From positions 1-64,000 of the forward strand of contig JADJZU010000014.1 of the NCBI GenBank assembly GCA_016715625.1: DNA of 64,000 nt, read 5' to 3'. Origin of the DNA: Bacteroidota bacterium. Lineage in GTDB: Bacteria; Bacteroidota; Bacteroidia; Chitinophagales; LD1. The position numbers were made by a program, and so were the translations under genes. Under the pieces are notes generated by a model. The model saw only the letters and a program-made list of their open reading frames with translations, was not told the origin of the DNA and did no database searches. This document shows positions 43,723 to 52,687 of the stretch, one piece after another (position 1 is the stretch's first letter; each line of letters begins with the position of its first letter).

Positions 43723-46053
43723 ATGTTTTTTTATCGAAGATTATTTTCAACGACTTATTTGCTTGCCTGTTTCTTTTTGTCCCATGCACAGACCAATCTT
43801 TCGGGAATCATCAACGATTATGCGGCAGTAACAGCCATAGACAAATGCGCTAACACAATCTCCGTTTCGGATGTACAGAACTTCTTTATGGGCGAGCAGG
43901 TTATGATAATTCAAATGAAAGGTGCGGCCATTAGCACCTCCAACAATGCCACCTATGGCGATGTTACAGACTATCAGAGTTGTGGGAATTATGAAATCAA
44001 CACGATTAAAACCATCAATGGAAATACCATAGAATTTCAGTTTGCTATACTCCGAAGCTATGATGTGGCCGGGTTAGTGCAATTGGTATCGCTAAATAAT
44101 TATGGAACTGCTGCTGTAAATGGACCGGTTAGGGCGCAACCCTGGAACGGACAAACCGGGGGGATTGTGTTGCTCAAAGCCGACACCCTTATTTTAAACG
44201 ACTCAATTTCTGTATCCGGGTTAGGATTTCGGGGCGGAATACTGGAAAATGATAATGCTGGACAGGCCTGTGTTAATAGCGGCAATGGAGGTTCCACCGA
44301 TTATTTCTGCACCACCATAAATTGTGGTGCCAGAAAAGGCGAAGGGATTGGTGGGGCGCACGAATATGGCCGTGGTAAAAATGGTTGTGGTGGTGGTGGT
44401 GGTGACGACCACAATACTGGTGGAGGCGGAGGAGGTAATTTTGGTAAAGGGGGAATTGGGGGCATTCGTTCCAATACATCCAACTTTAATTGTCCTGGCC
44501 CTGCAGCAGGAGTGGGGGGACTGGCATTAACATATTCTAACCTTACCCAAAAGATATTTTTGGGCGGAGGCGGTGGTGCAGGCGACTCCAACAATAACCG
44601 GGGAACAGGTGGCGAAAATGGCGGAGGTATAGTGATTCTGATGGTGGATGTATTGCAGGCGAATGGGAAATCGATAAAAGCGAACGGTAAAAACGTGTTA
44701 CCGATTGCAGGAAGTGATGGTGCTGGTGCAGGTGGAGCAGGAGGCACTGTTTTGCTGGCAGTGAATAGTATTGTTGGAAATTTACGCGTTGAGCTAAAAG
44801 GTGGGAATGGTGGTTTTCTGGATAATGATGGTGTTATTTCCCCACAAGCACATTGCATGGGCCCCGGTGGGGGAGGAGGTGGTGGATTACTTTGGCTGAG
44901 TGGCTCTGCCGTGCCCGCTCAGATAACTGTAATAGATACGGGTGGTGTGAATGGTCATAATGTTTTTGTTCCGGTATCTCCGGTTCCCGGCTGCCCTACC
45001 GGAACGACCAACGGAGCATCGCGCGGTGATGCCGGTGGCACCTTGACAAATCTTATCATTCCTGTCGCCACTACTCCATTTGTATTGCTTACAGCTAATG
45101 CATGTTGTGACGATACCGTTTGTCCGGGGCAAAATGTATTTTTTCAGAGCACAGCTTCAGGGACACCGCCTATCAATTTTCAGTGGAGCAGTGGCAGCAC
45201 ATCCCAAAACTTTACCGAAGCAGTACAGCAAACGGCTACTTATCTGGTTTCAGTTAACGATGCATCGGGTTGTGAACTGGTTCGTTCAGTCACCATCACC
45301 GTTTCTAACAATCCGCCCGATGTGCAGATTTGTTGCGATACCGTAGTTTGTGCCGGCCAGGCAGCCAGCTTTAGTGTTACCAATAATTCCGGCAATAGTT
45401 TTACCTATAACTGGAGTTCGGGGCAAACTGCCTCCAGTATTCAACAGAACATTGACTTTTCACAGACTTTTGTGGTGTCTGTTACAAACACTGAGGGTTG
45501 CGAAATAGTGAAACAGGTAAATGTAGTGGTGCCGGTAGTGCAAACTTCAATTAGCGCGGTGCCCGACACAGCCGTGTTGCCTGGTCAAACCGTGCAGTTA
45601 AACGCTTTAGGCGATACCACCTATCAATTTTCCTGGAGCCCTGCAAATAGTGTGAACAATGCTGCTATTTATAATCCGATTGCAACACCGCTTGCTGCTA
45701 CTACCTATTGTGTAACAGTTGCAGCTTTGGCCAACTGTTCGGCCTCTGCCTGCATCCAAATTGATTTGGTATTACCGGATGTTAAAGTGCCGGATGCGTT
45801 TTCTCCTAATGCTGATGGGCAAAATGATGTATTCGAAATTTTCCCCATCCGATATGCGCAGGTATACGCCATAAAAATTTTTAATCGTTGGGGTGAGCTG
45901 GTCTTTGAGCAATACAACAACATCGCCTGGGATGGAATGTATAAAGGCAAACCACAGCCGGCCGGGGCTTACACGTGTGTGGTAGAATTTGGCAGCCCGT
46001 ACAATTCCGAAAAAAGAAAACAACTTGTTAAAGACATCGTCTTGATTCGATAA
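43723..46053 (+). CDS. T9SS type B cargo: large Gly-rich surface protein
   Basis: A 776-residue secreted protein: signal peptide to about residue 22, then a beta-rich region, and a Gly-rich core at about residues 165-400 (runs such as GCGGGGGDDHNTGGGGGG and GPGGGGGGGLLWL) resembling a beta-helix/adhesin type fold. Three Ig/PKD-like repeats follow, each opening with a CCDDTVCPGQ / CCDTVVCAGQ motif and ending in YLVSVNDASGC or FVVSVTNTEGC. The C-terminus (VPDAFSPNADGQNDVFEI, IFNRWGELVFEQYNN, WDGMYKGKPQPAGAYTCVV) is the type B gliding-motility/T9SS sorting domain. It is likely a surface adhesin. Confidence 0.9.
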   Translation: MFFYRRLFSTTYLLACFFLSHAQTNLSGIINDYAAVTAIDKCANTISVSDVQNFFMGEQVMIIQMKGAAISTSNNATYGDVTDYQSCGNYEINTIKTINGNTIEFQFAILRSYDVAGLVQLVSLNNYGTAAVNGPVRAQPWNGQTGGIVLLKADTLILNDSISVSGLGFRGGILENDNAGQACVNSGNGGSTDYFCTTINCGARKGEGIGGAHEYGRGKNGCGGGGGDDHNTGGGGGGNFGKGGIGGIRSNTSNFNCPGPAAGVGGLALTYSNLTQKIFLGGGGGAGDSNNNRGTGGENGGGIVILMVDVLQANGKSIKANGKNVLPIAGSDGAGAGGAGGTVLLAVNSIVGNLRVELKGGNGGFLDNDGVISPQAHCMGPGGGGGGGLLWLSGSAVPAQITVIDTGGVNGHNVFVPVSPVPGCPTGTTNGASRGDAGGTLTNLIIPVATTPFVLLTANACCDDTVCPGQNVFFQSTASGTPPINFQWSSGSTSQNFTEAVQQTATYLVSVNDASGCELVRSVTITVSNNPPDVQICCDTVVCAGQAASFSVTNNSGNSFTYNWSSGQTASSIQQNIDFSQTFVVSVTNTEGCEIVKQVNVVVPVVQTSISAVPDTAVLPGQTVQLNALGDTTYQFSWSPANSVNNAAIYNPIATPLAATTYCVTVAALANCSASACIQIDLVLPDVKVPDAFSPNADGQNDVFEIFPIRYAQVYAIKIFNRWGELVFEQYNNIAWDGMYKGKPQPAGAYTCVVEFGSPYNSEKRKQLVKDIVLIR

Positions 46054-46090
46054 AAAGCTATTACACTCCTAATCAAGAGAATGTAAATGT

Positions 46091-46747
46091 TTAACCGTTC
46101 ACCTTTGCGTGGTCTGCCAAAAACTGCTCTAATCCGCTTTTGGTAAGTGGATGATTGAATAAATCGGTTATTGATTTTAAGGGACAGGTGGCTATATCGG
46201 CACCTGCTTCGGCACATTTGAGAATGTGTAATGACGAACGGATAGAGGCGGCAAGCACTTCTGTTTTGTATCCATGCACCCGGTAAATGTGTACAATTTG
46301 AGCAATCAATTCCATGCCATCCCAGTTGGTGTCGTCTATTCTGCCAATAAATGGCGATACCATAGTGGCTCCTGCTTTTGCAGCCAGTAAAGCCTGCGCA
46401 GCACTAAACACCAGTGTGCAGTTTGTTTTAATGCCTTTATCCGAGAAATACTTTATCGCCTTGATTCCTTCCTTAATCATAGGAACCTTTACCACTATGT
46501 TTTTATGTAAAGCCGCCAGTTTCTCCCCTTCTTTCACCATTCCGGCAAAGTCGGTGGATATTACTTCGGCACTTACCGGACCATCCACCAGGTTGCAAAT
46601 AGTGATGTAATGTTTCAACACGTTTTCCTCACCCTTAATTCCTTCTTTGGCCATCAAAGAGGGGTTGGTTGTTACACCATCCAGCACACCCAGTTCAGCG
46701 GCTTCTTTAATTTGTTCCAGATTGGCGGTATCAATGAAAAATTTCAT
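46091..46747 (-). CDS. fsa: Transaldolase / fructose-6-phosphate aldolase-like enzyme
   Basis: A 218-residue small transaldolase: MKFFIDTANLEQIKEAAELG start, GVTTNPSLMAKEG, Schiff-base lysine about residue 87 in NIVVKVPMIKEGIKAI, NCTLVFSAAQALLAAKAGA and SPFIGRIDDTNWDGM. Its length matches the FSA/TalC subfamily, which either cleaves fructose-6-phosphate or works as transaldolase in the pentose phosphate pathway; sequence alone does not decide. It is convergent with the T9SS type B gene, with 37 bp between. Confidence 0.92.
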   Translation of the reverse strand: MKFFIDTANLEQIKEAAELGVLDGVTTNPSLMAKEGIKGEENVLKHYITICNLVDGPVSAEVISTDFAGMVKEGEKLAALHKNIVVKVPMIKEGIKAIKYFSDKGIKTNCTLVFSAAQALLAAKAGATMVSPFIGRIDDTNWDGMELIAQIVHIYRVHGYKTEVLAASIRSSLHILKCAEAGADIATCPLKSITDLFNHPLTKSGLEQFLADHAKVNG

Positions 46748-47076
46748 AGAGTGATTTTTTTAGGGAGTGTGAATTGTAGAATTAGCGAGGCAAAAATCAC
46801 AGATGCTATGAACAAAGCAGCATTAAAAATCAACAGAATGTGGACTAAGAAAGGAAGGAGGGTAGACAGAAAAAAAACGGGCAAGTTACTCATATCGCAC
46901 CGCTCAACCGCCTACCTTTGCTTGGTTTCCCATCTGGAGGAGTGAGCAGGAGCTGGTCGTATAAGGCTCGCCCGCGAGGCGCGAAAGTAGGAATGTTGAA
47001 CAAAAAGTGAAATCTATTTGACTGGCCCATAAAAAAGAGTTAAGATAGGTGATGGGCAATTTGATACTTTTACCCC
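46748..47076 (+). promoter_or_regulatory. Divergent intergenic region: promoter and possible structured leader of the zapA/RNase Y row
   Basis: About 330 bp between the transaldolase-like gene and the coiled-coil gene. TACCTTTG (46913-46920) is a perfect TAnnTTTG -7 element on the plus strand, implying a leader of about 150 nt. The DNA around it can also pair with 46981-46999: CCTACcTTTGC against GCGAAaGTAGG, with TCAAC / GTTGA outside. Further in, GCTCGCCCGCGAG and the GCCCAT / ATGGGC pair (47025 to about 47056) could fold. Promoter and long hairpin are competing readings. I do not recognise a known riboswitch or RNA family. Confidence 0.35.
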
Positions 47077-47382
47077 ATGTCTATGATTCAACATTCAGAG
47101 CGGATTTTACAACGTGCCAAGCGGCTAGCCGAAGAGCACAGGCGATTGAAGCAAAAGGTAGAAGCGCTGGAGTTAGAAAAGGCTGAAATGAAGAAACAGG
47201 CCGAATTGGACGCTACAGAAATCAGTTTTTTATCCGAAAACATTAAAATAATTAAGTTAGCGCGAAATATCAGTTCAGAAAACCACGAGAATGAGAAGGC
47301 GACCGAGCTGAAACGAAAAATTAACGAATACATAAAAGAGATAGATACCTGTATTGCCATGTTGAACGAAGATGATGAGTGA
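47077..47382 (+). CDS. Small coiled-coil protein before zapA
   Basis: A 101-residue, almost entirely helical protein. Residues 5-50 have continuous heptad character (ILQRAKRLAEEHRRLKQKVE, ALELEKAEMKKQAEL), followed by EISFLSENIKIIKLARNI and a second short helix (KATELKRKINEYIKEIDTCI). It overlaps the zapA gene by 11 bp, so the two are translationally coupled. Such a small coiled-coil gene before zapA is seen in other Bacteroidota, and by analogy with ZapB or subunit pairing it may work with ZapA at the division ring. That is inference; no domain is recognised. Confidence 0.75.
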   Translation: MSMIQHSERILQRAKRLAEEHRRLKQKVEALELEKAEMKKQAELDATEISFLSENIKIIKLARNISSENHENEKATELKRKINEYIKEIDTCIAMLNEDDE

Positions 47383-47674
47383 GATGAATGAAACAGTAAA
47401 CATCCAAGTGCTGATAGCGGAAAGAAACTATCCGCTGAAGGTTTTAAAGAGTGATGAGGAGACCGTGCAGAAAGCGGTCAATCTGGTGAACGAAAAACTG
47501 AAGGAATACCAGACAACCTTCGCGGGAAAAGATAGACAGGATTACATGGCCATGTGCCTGTTAAATCTGGCAGTCGAAAAAATGAATCTTTACCAACTTC
47601 ATGATCAGCAAAATCGTTTACTAGAGGAGAAAATGAACAGTATTGAGGATTTACTTGCCTCGGTTACTTCATAA
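47372..47674 (+). CDS. zapA: Cell division protein ZapA
   Basis: A 100-residue FtsZ-bundling protein. The N-terminal globular part reads VNIQVLIAERNYPLKVLKSDEETVQKAVNL (in pieces: IAERNYPLKV and EETVQKAVNLVNEKL), and the C-terminal part is a coiled coil (MAMCLLNLAVEKMNLYQL, LLEEKMNSIEDLL). ATG 47372 and 47375 are both possible. It is preceded by the coiled-coil gene and followed 101 bp later by RNase Y. Confidence 0.88.
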   Translation: MMSEMNETVNIQVLIAERNYPLKVLKSDEETVQKAVNLVNEKLKEYQTTFAGKDRQDYMAMCLLNLAVEKMNLYQLHDQQNRLLEEKMNSIEDLLASVTS

Positions 47675-47775
47675 AGCACTTTCACTCACTTCCATTTCTT
47701 TATCGTTCACTCTTACAGTTTATCTCTTAAAAACGAGTATAAACTTTTTATTATTCATCATAAATCAACCTAAAC

Positions 47776-49417
47776 ATGGACAACAACATCATTATAGTTA
47801 TTGCTGCTGGTGTAGCTGTGGTGGCTGCCATTATAGGTTTGTTGGTGGGACGTTCCATTACGCAGAAATCAAACAGCGAAATTGAAGCGAAAGCCGAGGA
47901 AGAGGTTAAGAAAAAAATCTCGGAGGCAAAGGCCCAAACCGATAAACTTGTAATTGATGCCAAACAGCAGGCCGACAAGTTGCTGGCAGATGCACAACGC
48001 AACGCAGAAAATGTAAAAAAGGATAAAATGCTGGAAGCCAAAGAGCATTTTATTCAACTAAAAGGGAAACATGAAATTGAAGTAGCCGAGCGCATCAAAA
48101 AGGCTACGGAAAAAGAAGCTCAGTTAAAAGCGCTGCAAACAGAGACCAATTTGCGCACAGCCGAAATATCCAAAAAGGAAAAAGAAGTGGATGTGCTGAA
48201 AGATAATCTGAATAAGCAGTTGGAGTTGGTGAACACCAAAAATGAACAGCTTAAAAAGAGCCATGATATTTTTGTTTCTAAACTGGAGCAAATCAGCGGT
48301 CTGAGCAAAGATGATGCAAAGAGAGAACTGGTGGAAAGCATGACTAAAAGAGGCTGAAACCGAGGCACTCTCCTTAACGAAGACACTTATAGATGATGCC
48401 AAGTCGAAGGCCAACAAGGAAGCAAAGAAGATTATCATCCAAACCATTCAGCGGACGGCTGCAGAAAATGCCATCGAGAATACGGTTTCGGTATTTAATC
48501 TGGATAGCGATGAGCAGAAGGGGCAAATCATTGGGCGCGAAGGGCGCAACATACGGGCGTTAGAAGCTGCTACCGGCTGCGAGTTTGTAGTAGATGATAC
48601 TCCGGAGGCAATTATCATATCGGGTTATGACCCCATTCGCAGAGAAATTGCTCGCTTATCGTTGCAACGCCTTGTAACCGATGGACGAATTCACCCCGCC
48701 CGTATTGAAGAAATTGTGGCTAAAACCAAGAAACAGTTAGAAGAACATATTCTTGAAATAGGCGAGCGTACTGTTATAGATATGGGTATCCAGGGGCTAC
48801 ATCAGGAATTGGTTCGTTATGTGGGCAGAATGCGTTTCCGTTCATCTTATGGACAAAACTTATTGCAGCACAGCCGTGAGGTGGCTAATTTGTGTGCCAC
48901 CATGGCGGCAGAACTGGGCTTGAATCCAAAGTTGGCAAAACGTGCCGGCTTGCTGCATGATATTGGTAAAGTGCCGGATGAGGAAAGTGAATTGTCGCAC
49001 GCGCTTTTAGGAGCAAAGTTGTGCGAAAAGTATGGCGAGCATCCAGCCGTAATCAATGCAGTGGGAGCCCACCACGATGAAATGGAAATGAAATATGTGA
49101 TATCACCTATCATTCAGGCTTGTGATGCTATTTCGGGCGCAAGACCGGGAGCTCGCAGAGAAATGATGGAAGGATATTTACAGCGTGTGAAAGATTTGGA
49201 AACTTTGGCTCAGGCCTATGAAGGCGTAGAAAAAGCATACGCAATTCAGGCAGGTCGCGAGTTGCGCGTGATTGTGGAAGCCGATAAGGTGGATGACAAA
49301 AAGAGCGAGGAGTTATCTTTCCTGATTTCTCAAAAAATTGAAAAGGAAATGACTTATCCCGGTCAGGTAAAAGTAACTGTCATTCGTGAAAAACGGAGTG
49401 TGAGTGTAGCCAGATAA
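47776..49417 (+). CDS. rny: Ribonuclease Y (one frameshift as sequenced)
   Basis: Membrane-anchored endoribonuclease that starts mRNA decay. An N-terminal helix (IIIVIAAGVAVVAAIIGLLVG), a long charged coiled coil (residues about 30-200), the KH domain GQIIGREGRNIRALEAATG and the HD domain (AGLLHDIGKVPDEESELSHA, GAHHDEME) are all present. As sequenced the frame stops at 48357; dropping one A from the A4 run at 48346-48349 restores KEAETEALSLTKTLIDDAKS into the second part. Repaired length is about 546 residues, normal for Bacteroidota. A strong terminator follows. Confidence 0.95.
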
Positions 49418-49439
49418 TTTTATAGCAATTGGACAATAG

Positions 49440-49467
49440 AAAAGGCGACAGATTTCTGTCGCCTTTT
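49440..49467 (+). terminator. Intrinsic terminator after rny
   Basis: Stem AAAAGGCGACAG / CTGTCGCCTTTT with loop ATTT; the A/T-rich ends let it act for both strands. Confidence 0.85.
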
Positions 49468-49501
49468 CTATTTGTGCCGCTTAGGCAGTATTGGTCATGT
49501 A

Positions 49502-49840
49502 TCAATCGAACTTTTGAAAGGCGAAGAAAACCGCTGCTACGATAAATCCGAAACTGACCAGGTAGTTCCATTTCATTTCTTCTTTTAAAAATAATAAGGC
49601 AAAAACAATAAACACGCTGAGTGTAATGGCCTCTTGTGCAATTTTGAGTTGCGTAGCCGTAAATGTTCCACTCATAAATCCCATTCGGTTAGCGGGAACC
49701 ATCAGGCAATATTCAAAAAAAGCAATTCCCCAACTCACCAAAATTGCTTTCCAGAGTGGCACTTCTTTAAATCTTAAATGCCCATACCAGGCAAAAGTCA
49801 TAAATATATTGGAGGCTATGAGTAGAAAAATTGTATTCAT
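49502..49840 (-). CDS. DUF486-family small membrane protein
   Basis: A 112-residue protein with four helices: TIFLLIASNIFMTFAWYGHL, WKAILVSWGIAFFEYCLMVP, IAQEAITLSVFIVFALLFL and YLVSFGFIVAAVFFAF. The pattern fits DUF486, a half-size relative of the drug/metabolite transporter fold. The function is unknown. The start was set at MNTIFLL (49840); the longer frame upstream is not hydrophobic and is unlikely to be translated. The gene is convergent with rny. Confidence 0.82.
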   Translation of the reverse strand: MNTIFLLIASNIFMTFAWYGHLRFKEVPLWKAILVSWGIAFFEYCLMVPANRMGFMSGTFTATQLKIAQEAITLSVFIVFALLFLKEEMKWNYLVSFGFIVAAVFFAFQKFD

Positions 49841-49923
49841 CATTCGGTTTTTTAATTCGATACTCGCGATAATCTCCCTGAGCAAAAGGGAGTCGCTAAA
49901 TGGCTGCAAAGAAAGTTGAATGG

Positions 49924-50250
49924 TTACTCCGGAGTGCACCGCCATCCGGCATCTTTTCGGTTGAGGAGCTCAATAGTATTGTTGGTTTTGGTGCCACAAA
50001 ATTTTTCTGTTTTTGATACAGAAGTATCTGAACACACCCAGCCAAGACCCGGAGAGGTAAGTGAATCGATATACTCGTTAAAGTAGGTTTCGCCCAGAAT
50101 GTCGCTACAAACCTGAATGGTGAGCACGGTATCAGTATGTGTATTATCGTAGCATACTCGGCACCAGTTGTTACATGTATAGCACTTTTCGCAAGACGAT
50201 ATGCTGAGGAGAAGAGCAGCAGCTACAGGAAGTAGGATATTGTTTTTCAT
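49924..50250 (-). CDS. Small Cys-rich lipoprotein
   Basis: Unrecognised 108-residue protein. Signal and lipobox: LLPVAAALLLSISSC. The mature part is short and unusually cysteine-rich: CEKCYTCNNWCRVC near the start, then single cysteines in QVCSD, WVCSD, KFCGT and WRCTP. Eight or nine cysteines suggest disulfides or metal binding in the periplasm. Similar tiny lipoproteins with a CxxCxTC opening are frequent in Bacteroidota, with no known role. Confidence 0.65.
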   Translation of the reverse strand: MKNNILLPVAAALLLSISSCEKCYTCNNWCRVCYDNTHTDTVLTIQVCSDILGETYFNEYIDSLTSPGLGWVCSDTSVSKTEKFCGTKTNNTIELLNRKDAGWRCTPE

Positions 50251-50300
50251 ATACCGAAGAAAGTAGGTTTATTCAATCTGTAAATACTAGTAGAACGGAG

Positions 50301-51390
50301 TTATACTTTTTTAGTGGCATGCAACAAATAAGCCTTGAAGAATTCGTCTAAATCCCCGTCCAGCACGGGTTGTATGTTCCCTGTTTCGTATCCGGACCGG
50401 TTGTCTTTAATAAGTTTGTAGGGATGCAAAACATAATTGCGTATTTGCGAGCCCCACTCGTTTTTCATTTTTGTTCCTTCAATTTTATCGCGGGCTTCAT
50501 TCCGTTTCTGCACTTCTATTTCATACAACTTCGATTTAAGCATCTGTAATGCTCTGTCGCGGTTATCGTGCTGTGAACGTGTAATTTGACAACTTACGAC
50601 AATCCCTGTAGGGATATGCTTTACGCGCACTGCTGTTTCCACTTTGTTTACATTTTGACCTCCTGCACCACTGCTTCGGAATGTAGACCATTCCATTTCA
50701 GAAGCGGGTATAGTAATTTCAATACTATCATCGGCCATGGGATATACAAATACAGAAGCAAAAGAAGTATGTCTTTTTCCATTGGAATCAAATGGTGAAA
50801 TGCGCACTAACCGGTGTACTCCGTTTTCTCCCTTTAAATAACCGTACACAAACTCGCCATCTATTTCCAGTGATACAGATTTTATACCCGCCACGTCACC
50901 ATCTGTTCTATCTACTTCCGTTACTTTAAATCCGTGTTTTTCCGCCCACATCACATACATGCGTAGCAACATGCTGGCCCAGTCGCAACTTTCGGTGCCT
51001 CCCGCTCCTGCATTTATCTCCAAAACGGCACTCAGTTGGTCTTCGGGTTGGTTCATAGTAGCTCTAAACTCCAACTCTTCGGTAGCTGCCATAGCTTTTT
51101 CGTAAGCCTGTTTCAGTTCGCTGTCGCTCGCTTCTTCGGCCTCGTAAAATTCGCGAATCACTTGCAAATCCTCGAGTGCTTTCCATGCTTCACTGTAGGC
51201 GGTTATCCAGATTTTATTGAGCTTAATCTCTTTTAAAACTTCTTCTGCTTTTTTGGGATTATTCCAGAAGTCGGGGTGCAGGGTCGTTTGCTCATCCTGC
51301 ATGATTTTCATTTTCCGGTTATCGATGTCAAAGAAACCCCCTCAAAGCCTCAAGACGGCTTTTTATACTACTTATATTTTCGTTCGTCAT
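50301..51390 (-). CDS. prfB: Peptide chain release factor 2 with programmed +1 frameshift
   Basis: Recognises UGA/UAA stops and triggers peptide release. The GGQ catalytic loop is in FRSSGAGGQNVNKVETAV, the UGA-specificity SPF motif in RISPFDSNGKRHTSF. The true start is at 51390 (MTNENISSIKSRLEALRGF); the first frame ends at an in-frame TGA at 51330-51328 and continues in +1 as DIDNRKMKIMQDEQTT. An internal ATG at 51311 would give a shortened protein lacking the N-terminus. About 362 residues after the shift, normal for RF2. Confidence 0.97.
51327..51342 (-). promoter_or_regulatory. prfB +1 recoding site
   Basis: Minus-strand AGGGGG-TTT-CTT-TGA-C: an internal Shine-Dalgarno-like AGGGGG (51342-51337), slippery CTT, stop TGA and following C, in the canonical bacterial prfB arrangement. 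RF2 shortage lets the ribosome slip forward one base. Confidence 0.95.
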
Positions 51391-51487
51391 TCTTTCAATT
51401 TTGAATAGCGAATATAGCAGAAGGATTTACGGAAGTGATTTTTATCAGCGCAGAAAACGCTTTGGAGCATTAGAGTAACTTAGCGCA

Positions 51488-51769
51488 ATGACAGCAGATG
51501 AATATAAACAAGCCGTAAAAGAGCTGATGACTATCCCAGCAGTGGGGCGTACCGTGGCAGATGATTTAATCCAACTAGGTATAAAGAAAGTGAGCGATTT
51601 AAAAGGCCTGAAAGCAGAACGACTTTATAGTCGATCGAACAGGGCTGCCGGACTCGTACAAGACAAATGCTTGCTCTATACTTTTAGATGTGCCATCTAT
51701 TTTGCATCTAATGAGAACCACGAACCCGAAAAACTGTTATGGTATAACTGGAAGGAAGCAGGTGATTAA
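51488..51769 (+). CDS. Cdd1-like helix-hairpin-helix protein
   Basis: A 93-residue protein of the 'pathogenicity locus Cdd1' family (PF11731 by recollection): LMTIPAVGRTVADDLIQLGI is a helix-hairpin-helix, followed by KVSDLKGLKAERLY and the QDKCLLYTFRCAIYFAS ending typical of the family. It probably binds DNA; the biological role is unknown. Its last 8 bp overlap the proposed start of the next gene. Confidence 0.85.
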   Translation: MTADEYKQAVKELMTIPAVGRTVADDLIQLGIKKVSDLKGLKAERLYSRSNRAAGLVQDKCLLYTFRCAIYFASNENHEPEKLLWYNWKEAGD

Positions 51770-52295
51770 CACATTCTTGTTGCATCTGCTTTTCCGGAAC
51801 TTATTTTTGTGTTCTAAAAATAATTCAAAGAGATTTCATATCCTGTTAGTTGCAATCATATTACTGAGTTGTTCTTTCATCGCACCTCAAGAGATAGTAG
51901 TCCAGTACGGTACACCCGTCATTTGTGAACTTACAGACGATATTACGCTTGATGACAAACCCGGTAAGGCCGTACAAATGGTAGTGAAAGAAGATGTATT
52001 GGTGGATGGTGCTGTAGTGATTGCAAAAGGCGCACCTGTGTCTGCTGCTATCCGCGTGAACAATAAACCCAAGGTCAATGCATACACCGGGGAAGAAAAG
52101 CTGGGTGAGTTACTAATAGATATTTTTTCGGTAAAAGCAGTGGATGGCTCTGAAGTAAAGTTTCAGGATATTTATATTCAAAAATTTGCAGAGAAGAACT
52201 ACAACTGGTTCGATAAAAATCGCAAATGGCTGCTGGGAACGGGTGTAGTTAAAAATTGCGCCACACGTCTGACAGTCACTATACAAGTTCCTTAG
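51762..52295 (+). CDS. Hypothetical lipoprotein/exported protein
   Basis: Unrecognised protein of about 177 residues. A hydrophobic stretch ending VAIILLSCSFIAP looks like a lipoprotein signal, but the true start is unclear: the longest frame starts inside the Cdd1 gene; GTG at 51762 or TTG at 51807 (MCSKNNSKRFHILLV) are better placed. The mature part is a beta-rich domain with VVVQYGTPVICELTDDI-like opening (seen as IVVQYGTPVICELTD), VLVDGAVVIAKGAPV and KLGELLIDIFSVKAVDG, similar to small envelope domains that shield or modify partner proteins. No function can be assigned. Confidence 0.6.
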   Translation: MINTFLLHLLFRNLFLCSKNNSKRFHILLVAIILLSCSFIAPQEIVVQYGTPVICELTDDITLDDKPGKAVQMVVKEDVLVDGAVVIAKGAPVSAAIRVNNKPKVNAYTGEEKLGELLIDIFSVKAVDGSEVKFQDIYIQKFAEKNYNWFDKNRKWLLGTGVVKNCATRLTVTIQVP

Positions 52296-52340
52296 AATTA
52301 GTCGATTTTCAGGAATATGGTGTTTTTTAATTAATCGGGT

Positions 52341-52348
52341 TACCTTTG
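52341..52348 (+). promoter_or_regulatory. Candidate -7 element of the cold-shock gene
   Basis: TACCTTTG fits TAnnTTTG and predicts a leader of about 65 nt before the csp ATG, as expected for a cold-shock mRNA. Confidence 0.5.
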
Positions 52349-52418
52349 TGGTGTAAATTCACGTTTGTTGTTGGTGAGTTTGCAATTAAATAGTAACAAC
52401 GATTAAACAATTTTTTTT

Positions 52419-52610
52419 ATGGAAAACGGTACAGTAAAGTTTTTTAACGGTGAAAAAGGCTACGGCTTTATTAAAGATGCAAATTCTGACAAGGAATATT
52501 TTGTGCATAGCTCCGGATTGAAAAACACAATCAAAGAAGGCGACAGCGTAAGCTACGACCTGCAGGAAGGCAAAAAAGGATTAAACGCAGTGAACGTAAC
52601 GCTGGTATAA
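52419..52610 (+). CDS. CspA-family cold-shock protein
   Basis: A 63-residue single cold-shock domain that binds single-stranded RNA/DNA as a chaperone. RNP1 is KGYGFIKDA and RNP2 is EYFVHSSGL; the start MENGTVKFFNGEKGYG and end GLNAVNVTLV are standard. It has its own promoter and a strong terminator, so it is monocistronic. Confidence 0.97.
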   Translation: MENGTVKFFNGEKGYGFIKDANSDKEYFVHSSGLKNTIKEGDSVSYDLQEGKKGLNAVNVTLV

Positions 52611-52632
52611 ACTTGAAACAAGTCTAAATGCT

Positions 52633-52662
52633 GAGCCCCGCAAATGCGGGGCTCTTTTTTTT
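52633..52662 (+). terminator. Intrinsic terminator of the cold-shock gene
   Basis: 9-bp stem GAGCCCCGC / GCGGGGCTC with loop AAAT, followed by T8. Confidence 0.95.
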
Positions 52663-52687
52663 GATAGGATGCGAATCAATGGTGCAT

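Noticed and set aside
44301..44858. Proline-rich open frame on the minus strand
   Set aside because: It is the mirror of the Gly-rich region of the T9SS type B protein (GGN codons read as proline codons on the other strand).
46904..46999. 6S or SRP RNA gene
   Set aside because: Pairing is suggestive but the expected conserved SRP loop sequences are absent and I cannot match a 6S consensus; a promoter element overlaps the left arm, so it is kept only as a low-confidence regulatory region.
48346..48361. Programmed frameshift in rny
   Set aside because: There is no Shine-Dalgarno-like stimulator and no known recoding in RNase Y; an extra A in a short A-run fits the error pattern of the window better.
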